A stretch of 64,000 bases of DNA from assembly GCF_000258175.1 (NCBI RefSeq), contig NZ_JH636049.1:4506672-4570671 (forward strand), given 5' to 3'. This DNA is from Saccharomonospora xinjiangensis XJ-54 (GTDB taxonomy: Bacteria > Actinomycetota > Actinomycetes > Mycobacteriales > Pseudonocardiaceae). Below the pieces are notes generated by a model. The model did no database searches. It was not told where the DNA came from and was given only the letters and a program-made list of their open reading frames with translations. A program made the translations under genes and the position numbers. Below are positions 9,109 to 19,170 of the stretch, piece by piece (within the stretch, counting starts at the first letter, position 1; the number at the start of each line of letters is the position of its first letter).

Positions 9109-9470
9109 GCCGGCACCCCCGCCACGGGCATCAGTGACTCCGACAGTGACCGCAAGGCTTCGGGTCGCACCCGGTAATAGATCCAGGTTCCGCGGCGCTC
9201 GCTTTCGACGAGGCCGGATTCGCGAAGCACCTTGAGGTGGTGCGAGATCGTCGGTGCTGACAGCTCGAACGCGCCTGTGAGGTCGCACACGCATGCCTCG
9301 CCGTCGGCGTGGGAGGCGATCAGTGACAGCAGCCGCAACCGCACCGGGTCCCCTAGCGCTTTGAACGCCGAGGCGAGGTCATCGGCTTGCTCTTCGGTGA
9401 GCGGTTCGCGTGTCACGCGCGTCGCGCACAGGTCCCCGAGGTCCACCACCGGACCCTGTTGTTTCGACAT
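9105..9470 (-). CDS. arsR: Arsenic-responsive repressor ArsR
   Basis: Winged-helix repressor of 121 residues that releases operator DNA when As(III) or Sb(III) binds. The alpha-3-type metal motif is ACVCDL with Cys60 and Cys62, followed by the recognition helix region LSAPTISHHLKVLRESGLV. It heads the arsR-acr3-arsC operon and overlaps acr3 by 4 bases. A perfect 12-base palindrome (9473-9484) lies only two bases upstream of the ATG, leaving no room for a ribosome binding site, so the message may be leaderless. No good internal start is present, so I keep the ATG at 9470. Confidence 0.93.
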   Translation of the reverse strand: MSKQQGPVVDLGDLCATRVTREPLTEEQADDLASAFKALGDPVRLRLLSLIASHADGEACVCDLTGAFELSAPTISHHLKVLRESGLVESERRGTWIYYRVRPEALRSLSESLMPVAGVPA

Positions 9471-9472
9471 GG

Positions 9473-9484
9473 ATCTAATTAGAT
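9473..9484. promoter_or_regulatory. ArsR operator palindrome
   Basis: ATCTAATTAGAT is a perfect 12-base palindrome, strikingly AT-rich for this genome, ending two bases before the arsR ATG on the minus strand. ArsR-type repressors bind such imperfect or perfect dyads in their own promoter. The position suggests it overlaps the -10 region or the 5' end of a leaderless transcript. Confidence 0.7.
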
Positions 9485-9548
9485 GGCTGTCGAGTTGCTC
9501 GGTGCAAGTGTGCGGGCGGGGATGTGTCGAGCGACATGGTGCCTGCGG

Positions 9549-10052
9549 TCAGGCCGTCGGCTCGTACGGCGAGCCATCCCGCAGCGGTGGTGTGCCGGGC
9601 ACGAACAGCCGGTACAGGGCTTCCATCGGTGTGAACATCGGCCTTGCGTCGTCTTCGATGCCGTCCTCGTCCTCGTAGTCGAAGATCCTCTCCCACGGTG
9701 GCATCACGAACGGCCGGATGCGGGGTCCTGCGGCGGTGGGGGAGTCCGGGTGGTACTGCCAGGAGGTGCCGAAGTGGCGGTTGTGTACCTCGCCGAGGTA
9801 CCAGGCCGCGACGGGGAGCAGGTCGCCGTCCTCGCCGTCGCGGGCCTCGTCGTATCCGGGGTAGGCGGCGCGAACGAGTGTTTCCAGGCGGTCGAGCGAG
9901 TCGAGGCTGAAGTCCCACACTCCTTTGTGGCGCGACGTCCACGCGGGGAAGGCGTTGCTGTGCCGCGTCAGCCACGCTGTGAGCACCGGATTGTCCCGCC
10001 GCAACCGGTCCAGCAGACGGAGTTGCTCGAACTCCTCGTCATCGCAGTGCAC
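9549..10052 (-). CDS. Uncharacterised acidic protein
   Basis: I do not recognise this 167-residue protein by name. It starts at a GTG (10050-10052) with only a weak ribosome site. It is acidic (DEEFEQ near the start, FDYEDEDGIEDD near residues 127-138) and rich in aromatic residues (WYLGEVHNRHFGTSW), with no signal peptide or membrane segment, so it is probably a soluble cytosolic protein. It is upstream of, and co-oriented with, the ars operon but its stop is 64 bases from the ars operator, so it is a separate unit. Codon use matches the surroundings. Confidence 0.7.
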   Translation of the reverse strand: MHCDDEEFEQLRLLDRLRRDNPVLTAWLTRHSNAFPAWTSRHKGVWDFSLDSLDRLETLVRAAYPGYDEARDGEDGDLLPVAAWYLGEVHNRHFGTSWQYHPDSPTAAGPRIRPFVMPPWERIFDYEDEDGIEDDARPMFTPMEALYRLFVPGTPPLRDGSPYEPTA

Positions 10053-10233
10053 GCGCCGACTCTAGGCCGTGTTCGCCCCTGGCGGGTGCCGTCGCGGAGA
10101 AGATCGGTGTGACGCGACTCCGCCGGCACGTTGTCGTGTCCGGCTCGACTGCGGCGGGAGGGCGACCACCCTTGCCGCCGGTTCGATGATCCGAACGCCG
10201 GTCCGGATCGTCCAGCAGGGTGGGGCGGTGTGC

Positions 10234-11187
10234 TCACCCCGCGGGGCAGGGTGCTGCTGGCGCGTCGAGGTCCACCGTCGTGACCGTTCCGCCGAAACCT
10301 TCTTCCCGATGGCGGCGGCACGCCTGCTCGACGTTGGCCGGTTCGATGGCGTAATCCACCGCGAGCACCGTCTTGCCGGCGTCGCGCAGCGCGCGGACGT
10401 GGCCGAGGTTCTCGGCGCAGTAGTCCTCCTCGCAGGGGCGGTCGGTGTCGAGGAAGAACAGGTCCTCCATGCCGATGCCGTCGATGGCGGCGGTGTAGCC
10501 GTCGGTGAGCCGCAGTTCGGGAGCGTTCTGCGGGAACACGAGAAACTCGGTCCGCCGGCTCTTCGCGTGCTCGCTGACCTTCGTGACGAGGGCGGCCATG
10601 GCGCGGCCGAGGTCGTCGCGTGTCCTGCCGGGCACCAGCGCCAGGTCGATCTGCTCGTAGGCGATGAGGGTGTCGAGGTAGACGCCGTCGAAACCGGCGT
10701 CCATCGCGCGCTCCAGCCGGGGGAGCACGGTGTCGTCCCACCAGCGGGCGTCCCAGTAGCGCACGAAGTACTCGCCCGGCCACGACGGCACGTCGTTGAG
10801 CAGGAGATCGGCCTGCTCGTCGCGGATGCGGTCGAACTCGGGGCGGAAGTCCTCGATCGAGCCGATCTCGAAGTAGGCCAGCACGGTCTTGCCCGAGGCC
10901 CGCAGCCGGGTGATCTCGTGGGCGGTGAAGTAGCCGTCCACACCGTCGCGAGCGAGGTCGATCACGGCCACGTCGTGCGGTGCGGCGGTGAGCGCGTCGA
11001 GCCCGCCGCCGGGGTAGCCCTGGAGCTGATACGCCATCGACGGTGTCGGCGGAATGCCTGTGCCCGCGTCTGCTGTGCTGTGCGTTCGGTTGAGGGGCGT
11101 GGCAGGTGCGGAACCGCACGCGGTGAGGAGCAGAACGACAGCGGCCAGTGCCGCCACTCGGCGGTGGACAGTGGTGAGACGCGGCAT
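10234..11187 (-). CDS. Secreted lipoprotein, GH114/TM1410-like (beta/alpha)8 protein
   Basis: Exported lipoprotein of 317 residues resembling the GH114 (endo-alpha-1,4-polygalactosaminidase) / TM1410 family. The signal peptide ends in the lipobox LLTAC (Cys24). The mature protein begins with the family-style pairing of YQLQGYP and VAVIDLARDG, then AYFEIGSIEDFRPEF, WLDT-type acids in FDGVYLDTLIAYE, and DLFFLDTDRPCEED. These acids on successive strands are where a glycosidase would carry its catalytic groups, but I cannot assign a substrate. The ATG at 11187 has a GGGGG ribosome site. It is preceded by a tandem-repeat region and stands as a single gene. Confidence 0.8.
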   Translation of the reverse strand: MPRLTTVHRRVAALAAVVLLLTACGSAPATPLNRTHSTADAGTGIPPTPSMAYQLQGYPGGGLDALTAAPHDVAVIDLARDGVDGYFTAHEITRLRASGKTVLAYFEIGSIEDFRPEFDRIRDEQADLLLNDVPSWPGEYFVRYWDARWWDDTVLPRLERAMDAGFDGVYLDTLIAYEQIDLALVPGRTRDDLGRAMAALVTKVSEHAKSRRTEFLVFPQNAPELRLTDGYTAAIDGIGMEDLFFLDTDRPCEEDYCAENLGHVRALRDAGKTVLAVDYAIEPANVEQACRRHREEGFGGTVTTVDLDAPAAPCPAG

Positions 11188-11355
11188 CGAGAAACCCCCA
11201 GGTTCGGCCGCCGGAATTCTAGCGAGCGAGGCGGAGGGGGGTTCGGAGCACTGAATGGCGCGTGAGCTCGGCATGCGACCCGCGGTCGCATGCCGCTCGT
11301 CCGCCGGCGTTGCGGGAGGCCGGGGCCCCGAAGCCACCATCGCCACCGCGGTCAC

Positions 11356-11430
11356 GTCGAGGCCCGGCCTCGGTTCCCTTGTCGAGGCCCGGCCTCGGTT
11401 CTCTTGTCGAGGCCCGGCCTCGGTTCCCTG
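11356..11430. repeat. Three tandem 25-base repeats with internal hairpins
   Basis: Three head-to-tail copies (11356-11380, 11381-11405, 11406-11430), identical except at one or two bases. Each contains CGAGGCC-C-GGCCTCG, a 7-base-arm inverted repeat with a one-base centre. The array lies 60 bases after the stop of the phosphoesterase gene and upstream of the GH114-like gene, both read leftward. It may act as a terminator array or a protein-binding array. Confidence 0.85.
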
Positions 11431-11490
11431 CCGCTGACCTCATCGCCGACCACACCACGATCCCGCCGGGCAGGGAACTTCAGTGGATGC

Positions 11491-12669
11491 CTAGCTCCAG
11501 TCGGGCAGCGGCAGCGGGTCCATGCTCTGGTCGGTCACGGACAGGTCGATGCCGTAGTCCTTGGCGAAGACGGTGTAGGTGTCGGTGAGCACCCCGTCGG
11601 TGCCTTCGTCGAGTTTGAACACTCGCGCGCCGCGAAGGCGGTGCTTGTCGGCGCCGCCGAGTCCGTAGGTGCCGAAACCGGTGCCGGGGCCGTAGCCGAG
11701 GAGCACACCGTAGTAGTCGCCGACGTAGGTGTTGATGTGGTCGTGTCCGACGAACACGCCCCGCACGTCGCCTCGGTGCTGGATGGCGGAGAACATGCCG
11801 GAGTTGAACGGCCCTGGGCATTCGTCCTCGTTGCGCTCACCCACGATCGAGTGCTTGGCCACGGCGCGGGCGTGGTCGGCCTCCGTGCGGCTGTCCACGC
11901 TGGCGAACCACATGTAGCGGTGCTCCCACAGGCAGATGTGCTGGAACATCAGGCTCGGCACCGGCGCGCCGTAGCGGCGTTCGAGGGCTTCGGAGGTGTC
12001 CAGGTACCAGCGGACCTGGTCGGCGCGCAACCAGTCCCAGGTGGGGTAGCCGGTGAAGTCCTGGCCCGCGATCCGCTCCGGCGCGTACCGTCCGCTGTCC
12101 AGCAGCCACACGTTGAACGCGGGTTTGCCGTTCCGGGCGCTGCGGATCAGCAGGTTCGTGTTGCCCGTTCCGGTGATCTCGCGCGCGCCCGCGGGATTGA
12201 CGTTGTGCGGGTAGCGGCGGAAGAACCGCAGCATGTCGCTCTCATCGACACCGGTGCGGGCGGTGGAGTCCTCGTCGTGGTTGCCGAACGTGGCCGCCCA
12301 CGGGATCCGGCGGCGCTCCATCGGCTGGATGATGTTGTTCAGCGCCTGATACACCTGCGTGGCGTTGGCGGGGCCGCCGTTGATGTTGTCGCCCACGAGT
12401 ACGACGAGGTCGGGGCGCTCGCTGTCGAGGACGTGTTCCATCAGCTCGATGGTGCGCCGATCGGTGCGGTGGTCGTCCTGGGTGTCGTTGAACTGCACGA
12501 TGGTGAAGCCGCCGTCCTGCCGGAACCGCAGGCGGGAGTTGCCCTGTGGCGTGGCTTCGGCGGAGTGCCCTCCGGCGAGCCCGGAACCCAGGGTCAGGGC
12601 CAGTGCTCCCACCCCTCCCGCTCTGAGGGCGCCTCGTCGGCCGATCCCGCCGCCCGCTTGTGCTGTCAT
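11491..12669 (-). CDS. Tat-exported metallophosphoesterase (calcineurin-like)
   Basis: Secreted metal-dependent phosphoesterase of 392 residues. The N-terminus has twin arginines (GRRGALRAGG, Arg11-Arg12) and a hydrophobic stretch ending near AEA, a Tat signal. Calcineurin-type motifs are in order: NDTQ at 61-64, GDNING at 93-98, GNHDE at 129-133, FQHICLWEH in the middle, and GHDHIN in the C-terminal third. These supply the dimetal site. Tat export fits a protein that folds with its metals in the cytoplasm. It might release phosphate from extracellular esters, but the substrate is not visible and no Pho box was recognised upstream. Start at 12669 is supported by the signal peptide. Confidence 0.88.
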   Translation of the reverse strand: MTAQAGGGIGRRGALRAGGVGALALTLGSGLAGGHSAEATPQGNSRLRFRQDGGFTIVQFNDTQDDHRTDRRTIELMEHVLDSERPDLVVLVGDNINGGPANATQVYQALNNIIQPMERRRIPWAATFGNHDEDSTARTGVDESDMLRFFRRYPHNVNPAGAREITGTGNTNLLIRSARNGKPAFNVWLLDSGRYAPERIAGQDFTGYPTWDWLRADQVRWYLDTSEALERRYGAPVPSLMFQHICLWEHRYMWFASVDSRTEADHARAVAKHSIVGERNEDECPGPFNSGMFSAIQHRGDVRGVFVGHDHINTYVGDYYGVLLGYGPGTGFGTYGLGGADKHRLRGARVFKLDEGTDGVLTDTYTVFAKDYGIDLSVTDQSMDPLPLPDWS

Positions 12670-12818
12670 GTCCGCACTCTCCTCGATTCTCTCGGATTCC
12701 GCGGGCTCCGACGATCGTCGATCGGGGTGGTCGTGCCGTGAACGCAGGGCGGCGAGTCGAGGACGAGCCGGTGTCGGCCTTCGGGTGCGGCCAGCCCGAC
12801 ACCGTGGCTGGGTGCGGG

Positions 12819-13514
12819 TCAGTGCACGGCGTTCCCGCAGGCGGCGGGAACGAGGAGTGCGCGGGTGGGAATCGCGGTCGCCGAAGCGGGGACGCGCAGC
12901 AGTGCCTCACCGCCGCGGTGTGGCGGCGGGATGTCCACCGCGACGGTCACCACGCGGGCGGGTGCGCCGTCGTGCACGATCTCGGCCTGCGCCGGCTGTG
13001 GGGGTGGGGCGCCGGTCAGGTTGCCGAGGAGTATCGGGTCGTGCGGGGCGGAGGCGGTCACGACCACCCGCCAGTGCCGGTCGATCTCGGTGAGCAGGTC
13101 CCTGTGGCCGTTGCGGGCGAGCGCGGTGGTGTGGTGACGCGCGGAGTCGGCGATCGCGCAGCACAGGGGCACGCCCTGGGCGGTGCGGCCGAATCCGGCG
13201 TGCGGTAGGAGGGTCAGCGCGTCGTCGAGCAGGCTCACCGCCGTCGCTCTCGCGAGGGGGATGCCGTGCTCGGCGACGGCCGCGAGGATCGGTGCGGCGA
13301 CGGCGGCCGAGGGCAGGACGGCGGCGCTGTGGCCGTGGATGAGACCGCCGCCGGTGAGCATCGCGGTGGCCGCCCTGACATCGGCGTCCGTTGTCGCCGA
13401 TGTCAGCAGCCGCAGCCCTTCCTCGGCGTGCTCGGGCCGGTAGAAGCCCGGATGGCCGGGGATCGCCGCCCAGTCGATGCCGTCGAGGTCCACGGCGTGC
13501 TCCTGCGGGATCAC
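12819..13514 (-). CDS. Uncharacterised protein paired with coiled-coil protein
   Basis: Unrecognised 231-residue soluble protein starting at a GTG (13512-13514), four bases after the stop of the coiled-coil gene upstream, so the two are cotranscribed and probably coupled. The sequence is rich in Ala/Leu helices (DADVRAATAMLTGGGLIHGHSAAVLPSAAVAAPILAAV is described here only by position, about residues 43-81) and ends in a beta-rich, Pro-containing section. There is no signal peptide or obvious catalytic motif. The pairing suggests the two proteins act together; nothing in the sequence says how. Confidence 0.75.
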   Translation of the reverse strand: MIPQEHAVDLDGIDWAAIPGHPGFYRPEHAEEGLRLLTSATTDADVRAATAMLTGGGLIHGHSAAVLPSAAVAAPILAAVAEHGIPLARATAVSLLDDALTLLPHAGFGRTAQGVPLCCAIADSARHHTTALARNGHRDLLTEIDRHWRVVVTASAPHDPILLGNLTGAPPPQPAQAEIVHDGAPARVVTVAVDIPPPHRGGEALLRVPASATAIPTRALLVPAACGNAVH

Positions 13515-13518
13515 GTTG

Positions 13519-14610
13519 TCACCGCTGCGGTTCGGTGGGTGCCTCGGGGGCAGGGCGTGCGGGTCGTTCGCTCAGGACGCGGTCGAGCCGGGTGTTGGCC
13601 TGCCGGAGCTGGTCGGTGAGGTCGGCGATGCGGTTCTGCCTGTCCGTGGCGACGGCTTCCGCCGTGGTCGCCCTGGCTTCGGCCAGGCCGCGTGCCGTGC
13701 GCTCGGAGGCGAGCTGGTCGCGGGCGGCGTCGAGGTCGGCGCGCAGTGTCGCGGCGTCGTCGCGGGCTGCGGTGAGGTCGGCTCTGGTCTGGTCCAGTGC
13801 CGCGCTGAGGGCGTTGTTGTGTGTGGTGGCGGCGGTGAGGCGTTCCGTGGCCGCCGAGTGCGCCGCGGTCAGCTCGTGCAGTTCGACTCGCACGCGGTCG
13901 AGGCGGTCGGCGAGGTCGTCGCGTTCGGACCGGGCGGTGTTCAGTGCCTGCCGGGTTCGGTCCAGCTCGGCGGCCAGCGCGTCACGGGCCCTGGTCGCGG
14001 CGTCGGCCGCGGATTCGGCGGCTCCCCGTGCGCGTTCGTGCTCGGCGATGGCCGCCCACGCCTGGGTTTTCACCGACTCGGCCTCGGCTCTGGCGTGCTG
14101 GGCGGCGAGTTCGGCCTCCTCGCGTGCCGCGTTGTGGTCGCGTGCCTTGGCGAGCGCACGGTCCCTGTCGCGTTCGGCGGCGTCGGCGCGCTGCTGGGCT
14201 TCCTCGGCGTCGGCGCGGGCGGTCAGCGCCTGCTCCTCGGCGTGCCGCACCTGCGCCAGTGCGTGGTCTTCGGCGCTGGTGAGCTGCTGTCGCATGTCGG
14301 TCAGCGCCGACAGCAGGGGAGCCGACGCGCCCGCGAACGCCTCGGCCGCCGCGCGCAGTTCCACGAGTGGCTCGACCACGGCGGCCGTGCGGGCGGCGCG
14401 GCGTTGGCGGGACGCGGTGTCGGCGTGGGGTTTGCAGCAGTAGGACGATGGCCTTCCGCCTTTGCGTCGCCCGTTCTCGTCCACGGCCGGTAGCGGCAAC
14501 GGGTTGTCACATCCGTCGAGCGCGCACACTCCCCGCGTGCTGTCCTCGCGGGCCGTTCCGGGGTCGGTCTGCTCCGTCAGCTCCTCTGCCACCCGCTCAG
14601 TCTCGCCCAT
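13519..14610 (-). CDS. Long coiled-coil protein with N-terminal Cys/His cluster
   Basis: 363-residue protein whose residues from about 75 to 345 are one nearly continuous coiled coil rich in Ala, Glu, Arg and Asp. Before it is a short Cys/His cluster, CALDGCDNP...SSYCCKPHAD (about residues 29-63), which could bind zinc, followed by a basic SRQRRAART segment that could contact DNA. This layout (small DNA- or metal-binding head plus long rod) resembles KfrA-like or other chromosome-associated rod proteins, but I cannot assign a family. It is the first gene of a two-gene unit with the uncharacterised 231-residue protein. The ATG at 14610 begins the only sensible reading. Confidence 0.8.
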   Translation of the reverse strand: MGETERVAEELTEQTDPGTAREDSTRGVCALDGCDNPLPLPAVDENGRRKGGRPSSYCCKPHADTASRQRRAARTAAVVEPLVELRAAAEAFAGASAPLLSALTDMRQQLTSAEDHALAQVRHAEEQALTARADAEEAQQRADAAERDRDRALAKARDHNAAREEAELAAQHARAEAESVKTQAWAAIAEHERARGAAESAADAATRARDALAAELDRTRQALNTARSERDDLADRLDRVRVELHELTAAHSAATERLTAATTHNNALSAALDQTRADLTAARDDAATLRADLDAARDQLASERTARGLAEARATTAEAVATDRQNRIADLTDQLRQANTRLDRVLSERPARPAPEAPTEPQR

Positions 14611-14728
14611 AGCGCGGCGGGCTCAGCCCCTGGGCGGGGTGGCGGTGTTTCCGGCGTTGCTGGGAGAGGTGGCGGAGCCGGGAACGACCTTCCTGGAATT
14701 GTCGGGCCGGCGCGTTAGCGTGCGGGCC

Positions 14729-15049
14729 GTGACCGAGGGAGAAAATGCGGGTGCTGTGCTGCACCTGATGCGAGTCCGATACACCGGCTCGGAGGAAGAC
14801 GCCGCGCCGTTCGTCGCGGCACACGTCGAGTACCTGCGGCACCACCACGGCGAGGGCACGTTCGTGGTGTCGGGGCAGACCGTGCCCTCGCCGGAAGGCG
14901 GTGCGATCGTGGCGTGTGGTGTGGACCGGGCCACGGTGGAGGCCATCGCCGCGCGAGACCCGTTCGTCGCCGCCGGTGTGGCGGAGTATTCGATCACCAG
15001 TATCGAGGTGGGCCGCGTGCACCCCGCACTCGCGGCGCTGCTCACCTGA
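14729..15049 (+). CDS. YCII-domain protein
   Basis: Small protein of about 106 residues with a YCII (DGPF-related) fold: a ferredoxin-like barrel whose cellular role is generally unknown. Recognisable family sequence is LMRVRYTG near the start, then FVAAHVEYLRHHHGEGTFVVSGQ and ARDPFVAAGVAEYSI. The start is uncertain: GTG at 14729 gives the longest plausible protein, GTG at 14756 the most family-like N-terminus (VLHLMRVRY), and neither has a strong ribosome site. It diverges from the coiled-coil pair, sharing a promoter region of about 120 bases. Confidence 0.8.
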   Translation: MTEGENAGAVLHLMRVRYTGSEEDAAPFVAAHVEYLRHHHGEGTFVVSGQTVPSPEGGAIVACGVDRATVEAIAARDPFVAAGVAEYSITSIEVGRVHPALAALLT

Positions 15050-16900
<1,851 letters not shown>

Positions 16901-16973
16901 ACGGCGTTGAACGGCCGCCGCGTCCCGGCGCGCCGTGATCACCTCATTCGGCCACCGGCGCTCGGCGCACCGC

Positions 16974-18122
16974 TCACCGGCGCAGTGCCTGGCCGATCCG
17001 CGCCGCCTGCCGGGTGAGGTGGTGCCGTTCGGCCAAGGTTGGTGCGGCGTCGGCCGCCTCCGCGTACAGCCGTGCCGCGGTCGCGAGATCGCCTGCCTTC
17101 TCGTGCAGATACGCCGAGGCCGCGGCACGGCGGGGCAGGCCGGACTCCACGGAGGCCAGAGCGGCGAGCCCGGCCGTGGGGCCGTCCGCCTCACCCACCG
17201 CGACGGCCCGGTTGAGCCGCACCACCGGGCTGCCGGTGAGCGTGAGCAGCTCGTCGTACCACTCGACGATCTGCGCCCAGTCGGTTTCCTCCGCCCGTTG
17301 CGCGTCGGCGTGCAGCGCGGCGATGGCGGCCTGCGCCTGATATTCGCCGAGCCGGTCGCGCGCCAGCGCGTTCCGCAGGATCGCGATGCCCTCGGCGATG
17401 AGCGAGGTGTCCCAGAGGGAGCGGTCCTGTTCGGCCAGGGGGACCAGGGTGCCGTCGCGCAGGGTGCGTGCTCCTCGCCTGGCGTGGTGCAACAGCATCA
17501 ACGCCAGCAACCCGGCGGTCTCCTCGTCCTCGGTCATCGACGCGAGCTGCCTGGTGAGCCTGATCGCTTCGGCCGCCAGGTCCACGTCGCCGGTGTAGCC
17601 CTCGTTGAACACGAGATACAGCACCCGCAGCACGGTCGTGAGGTCGCCGGGTTGATCGAAGCGCGCCGTGGTGACGGTGCGTTTGGCACGGCTGATCCGC
17701 TGCGCCATCGTGGCTTCGGGCACGAGGTAGGCGCGGGCGATCTGCCGGGTGGTCAGGCCGCCGACGGCGCGCAGTGTCAGCGCCACCGCGGACGCCGGGG
17801 TCAGCGACGGGTGCGCGCACAGGAAGAACAGCCGCAGTGTGTCGTCGGCGACCCCGGCAGGGCCCGGCGGCGGTTCAGCGGAGACCCTGATTTCCCGGTC
17901 CCTGCGGGCGGACTCGGCGCGGTGGGCGTCGAGGAACTTCCGCCACGCCACCGTGACCAGCCAGCCCAGCGGGTCGGCGGGTGGTCGATCCGGCCAGGTC
18001 AGCACAGCTTGCACGAGTGCCTCCTGCACGGCGTCCTCGGCTGTCGCGAAGTCGGCTCCGCGACGGCAGAGGACGCCGATCACCACGGGAGTCAGCTCCC
18101 GCAACAGCAACTCGTCGATCAC
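16974..18122 (-). CDS. ECF-type sigma factor, ECF42 group
   Basis: 382-residue RNA polymerase sigma factor of the ECF42 type: sigma-2 region (FATAEDAVQEALVQAVLTWP) and sigma-4 region (LTTRQIARAYLVPEATMAQRISRAK), then a long helical TPR-like C-terminal domain of about 200 residues that replaces an anti-sigma factor. The GTG at 18120-18122 has GGGGAG six bases upstream. It lies 23 bases after the DGPF/YCII protein gene, the conserved partner of this group. In the studied family the pair responds to antibiotic or other stress, but the signal is not known in general. Confidence 0.92.
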   Translation of the reverse strand: MIDELLLRELTPVVIGVLCRRGADFATAEDAVQEALVQAVLTWPDRPPADPLGWLVTVAWRKFLDAHRAESARRDREIRVSAEPPPGPAGVADDTLRLFFLCAHPSLTPASAVALTLRAVGGLTTRQIARAYLVPEATMAQRISRAKRTVTTARFDQPGDLTTVLRVLYLVFNEGYTGDVDLAAEAIRLTRQLASMTEDEETAGLLALMLLHHARRGARTLRDGTLVPLAEQDRSLWDTSLIAEGIAILRNALARDRLGEYQAQAAIAALHADAQRAEETDWAQIVEWYDELLTLTGSPVVRLNRAVAVGEADGPTAGLAALASVESGLPRRAAASAYLHEKAGDLATAARLYAEAADAAPTLAERHHLTRQAARIGQALRR

Positions 18123-18145
18123 TGACGCTCCCCGGCCGGACCGGT

Positions 18146-18553
18146 TCACTCGCTGATCGTCTCCGGCGCTCCGAGGACGGGGCGCAGCTCCAGCCATTCG
18201 TGGATCGGCCTGCCACCCGCCCCAGGAGCCGCCGACAATTCGGCGGCCAGTTCGAGCGCGCGGTCATACGTCTCGACGTCGATCATCATCCAGCCCGCGA
18301 CGAGATCCTTGGTCTCGGCGAAGGGCCCGTCGGTGACCGGCGGCTTGCCCTCCCCGTCGTAGCGGACGAAGGTGCCTTCGGGTGAGAGCGCCCTGCTATC
18401 GACGTACTCGCCGGTGCGTTCGAGGCGGGCGGCGAAGTCGTCCATGTACTGGAGGTGGTTCTGGATCTCCTCAGGGGTCCACTGCTCCATCGGGACGTCG
18501 TTGACGGCGCTCGGAGCGCCCCGGTAGTGCTTGAGAAGCAGGTACTTCGGCAT
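18146..18553 (-). CDS. DGPF-domain (YCII) protein, ECF42 partner
   Basis: 135-residue protein with the signature VTDGPFAETKDLVAGWMM and an N-terminal MPKYLLLKHYRG. This family is consistently encoded next to ECF42 sigma factors and is a usual target of them. The ATG at 18553 has AAGGAG seven bases upstream. It is first in a two-gene unit with the sigma factor. Its biochemical role is not established; it may be a small-molecule sensor or enzyme. Confidence 0.92.
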   Translation of the reverse strand: MPKYLLLKHYRGAPSAVNDVPMEQWTPEEIQNHLQYMDDFAARLERTGEYVDSRALSPEGTFVRYDGEGKPPVTDGPFAETKDLVAGWMMIDVETYDRALELAAELSAAPGAGGRPIHEWLELRPVLGAPETISE

Positions 18554-18685
18554 GGTGATCTCCTTGTCGTGGTGCGGCCACAGGCGCCGCGTTCACATCG
18601 GGGACGGAGCCGAAGGGCCCGTTTCGACATCCCTTGCCACCCAGTATTCGCCGGATTCGCCGCGAAGCGGGGTGCCGGGCGCGGT

Positions 18686-19093
18686 TCAGGAGCCGGTGTA
18701 AGCCTGCGCGTACTCGGCGGTGGGTTCGATCGGCTGGATCACGTCCACCAGGACGTCGTCGGGGCCGGCCACGATGAAGTGCCGCTGCCCGAAGTCCTCG
18801 TCCCGCAGCGGCAGCACCGGGTCGAGACCGGTGTCGCCGACCAGGCGGGCGTGAACGGCGTCAACGTCGTCCACCTCGACGTTCACGATCACCCCGCGCG
18901 GCATCGCGCGGTAACCCTCGGGCACCGTCGCGTGATCGTGGGCCAAGATCGCCAGTTCGAAGGAACCGAGCCGCAGGCTGACGTACCAGTCGCACTCGAA
19001 CGTCGTCTCGAACCCGAACGCGGTGCGGTAGAACGAGGCCGCGGCGGCGACGTCGCCCGACATGAGGACGGGATAGAAGCTGGTGACAGGCAC
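18686..19093 (-). CDS. VOC (glyoxalase/bleomycin-resistance) family protein
   Basis: 135-residue protein of the vicinal-oxygen-chelate fold, with paired beta-alpha-beta-beta-beta halves: [24 protein letters not shown] at the start and [11 protein letters not shown] then [16 protein letters not shown] at the end. Such proteins bind or modify small toxic compounds. The GTG at 19093 has AAGGGGATT upstream. It diverges from a TetR regulator over a 77-base spacer that contains two matching dyads, so it is almost certainly the regulator's target. Substrate is unknown. Confidence 0.85.
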   Translation of the reverse strand: MPVTSFYPVLMSGDVAAAASFYRTAFGFETTFECDWYVSLRLGSFELAILAHDHATVPEGYRAMPRGVIVNVEVDDVDAVHARLVGDTGLDPVLPLRDEDFGQRHFIVAGPDDVLVDVIQPIEPTAEYAQAYTGS

Positions 19094-19104
19094 GGGAATC
19101 CCCT

Positions 19105-19156
19105 TTACGTACGATGTGTATGTAACGTAGCCCAGGATACATACACGATGTATGTA
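19105..19156. promoter_or_regulatory. Twin TetR operators
   Basis: Two dyads of the same sequence lie between the VOC and TetR genes: TTACGTAC-N5-GTATGTAA at 19105-19125 and TACATAC-N5-GTATGTA at 19138-19156, with centres 32 bases (three helical turns) apart. They cover the divergent promoters and are the likely operators of the TetR protein encoded at 19171. Confidence 0.85.
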
Positions 19157-19170
19157 AAGGAAGTGCGCCC

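Noticed and set aside
11356..11430. Possible CRISPR array
   Set aside because: The repeats are directly adjacent with no unique spacers and no cas genes nearby.
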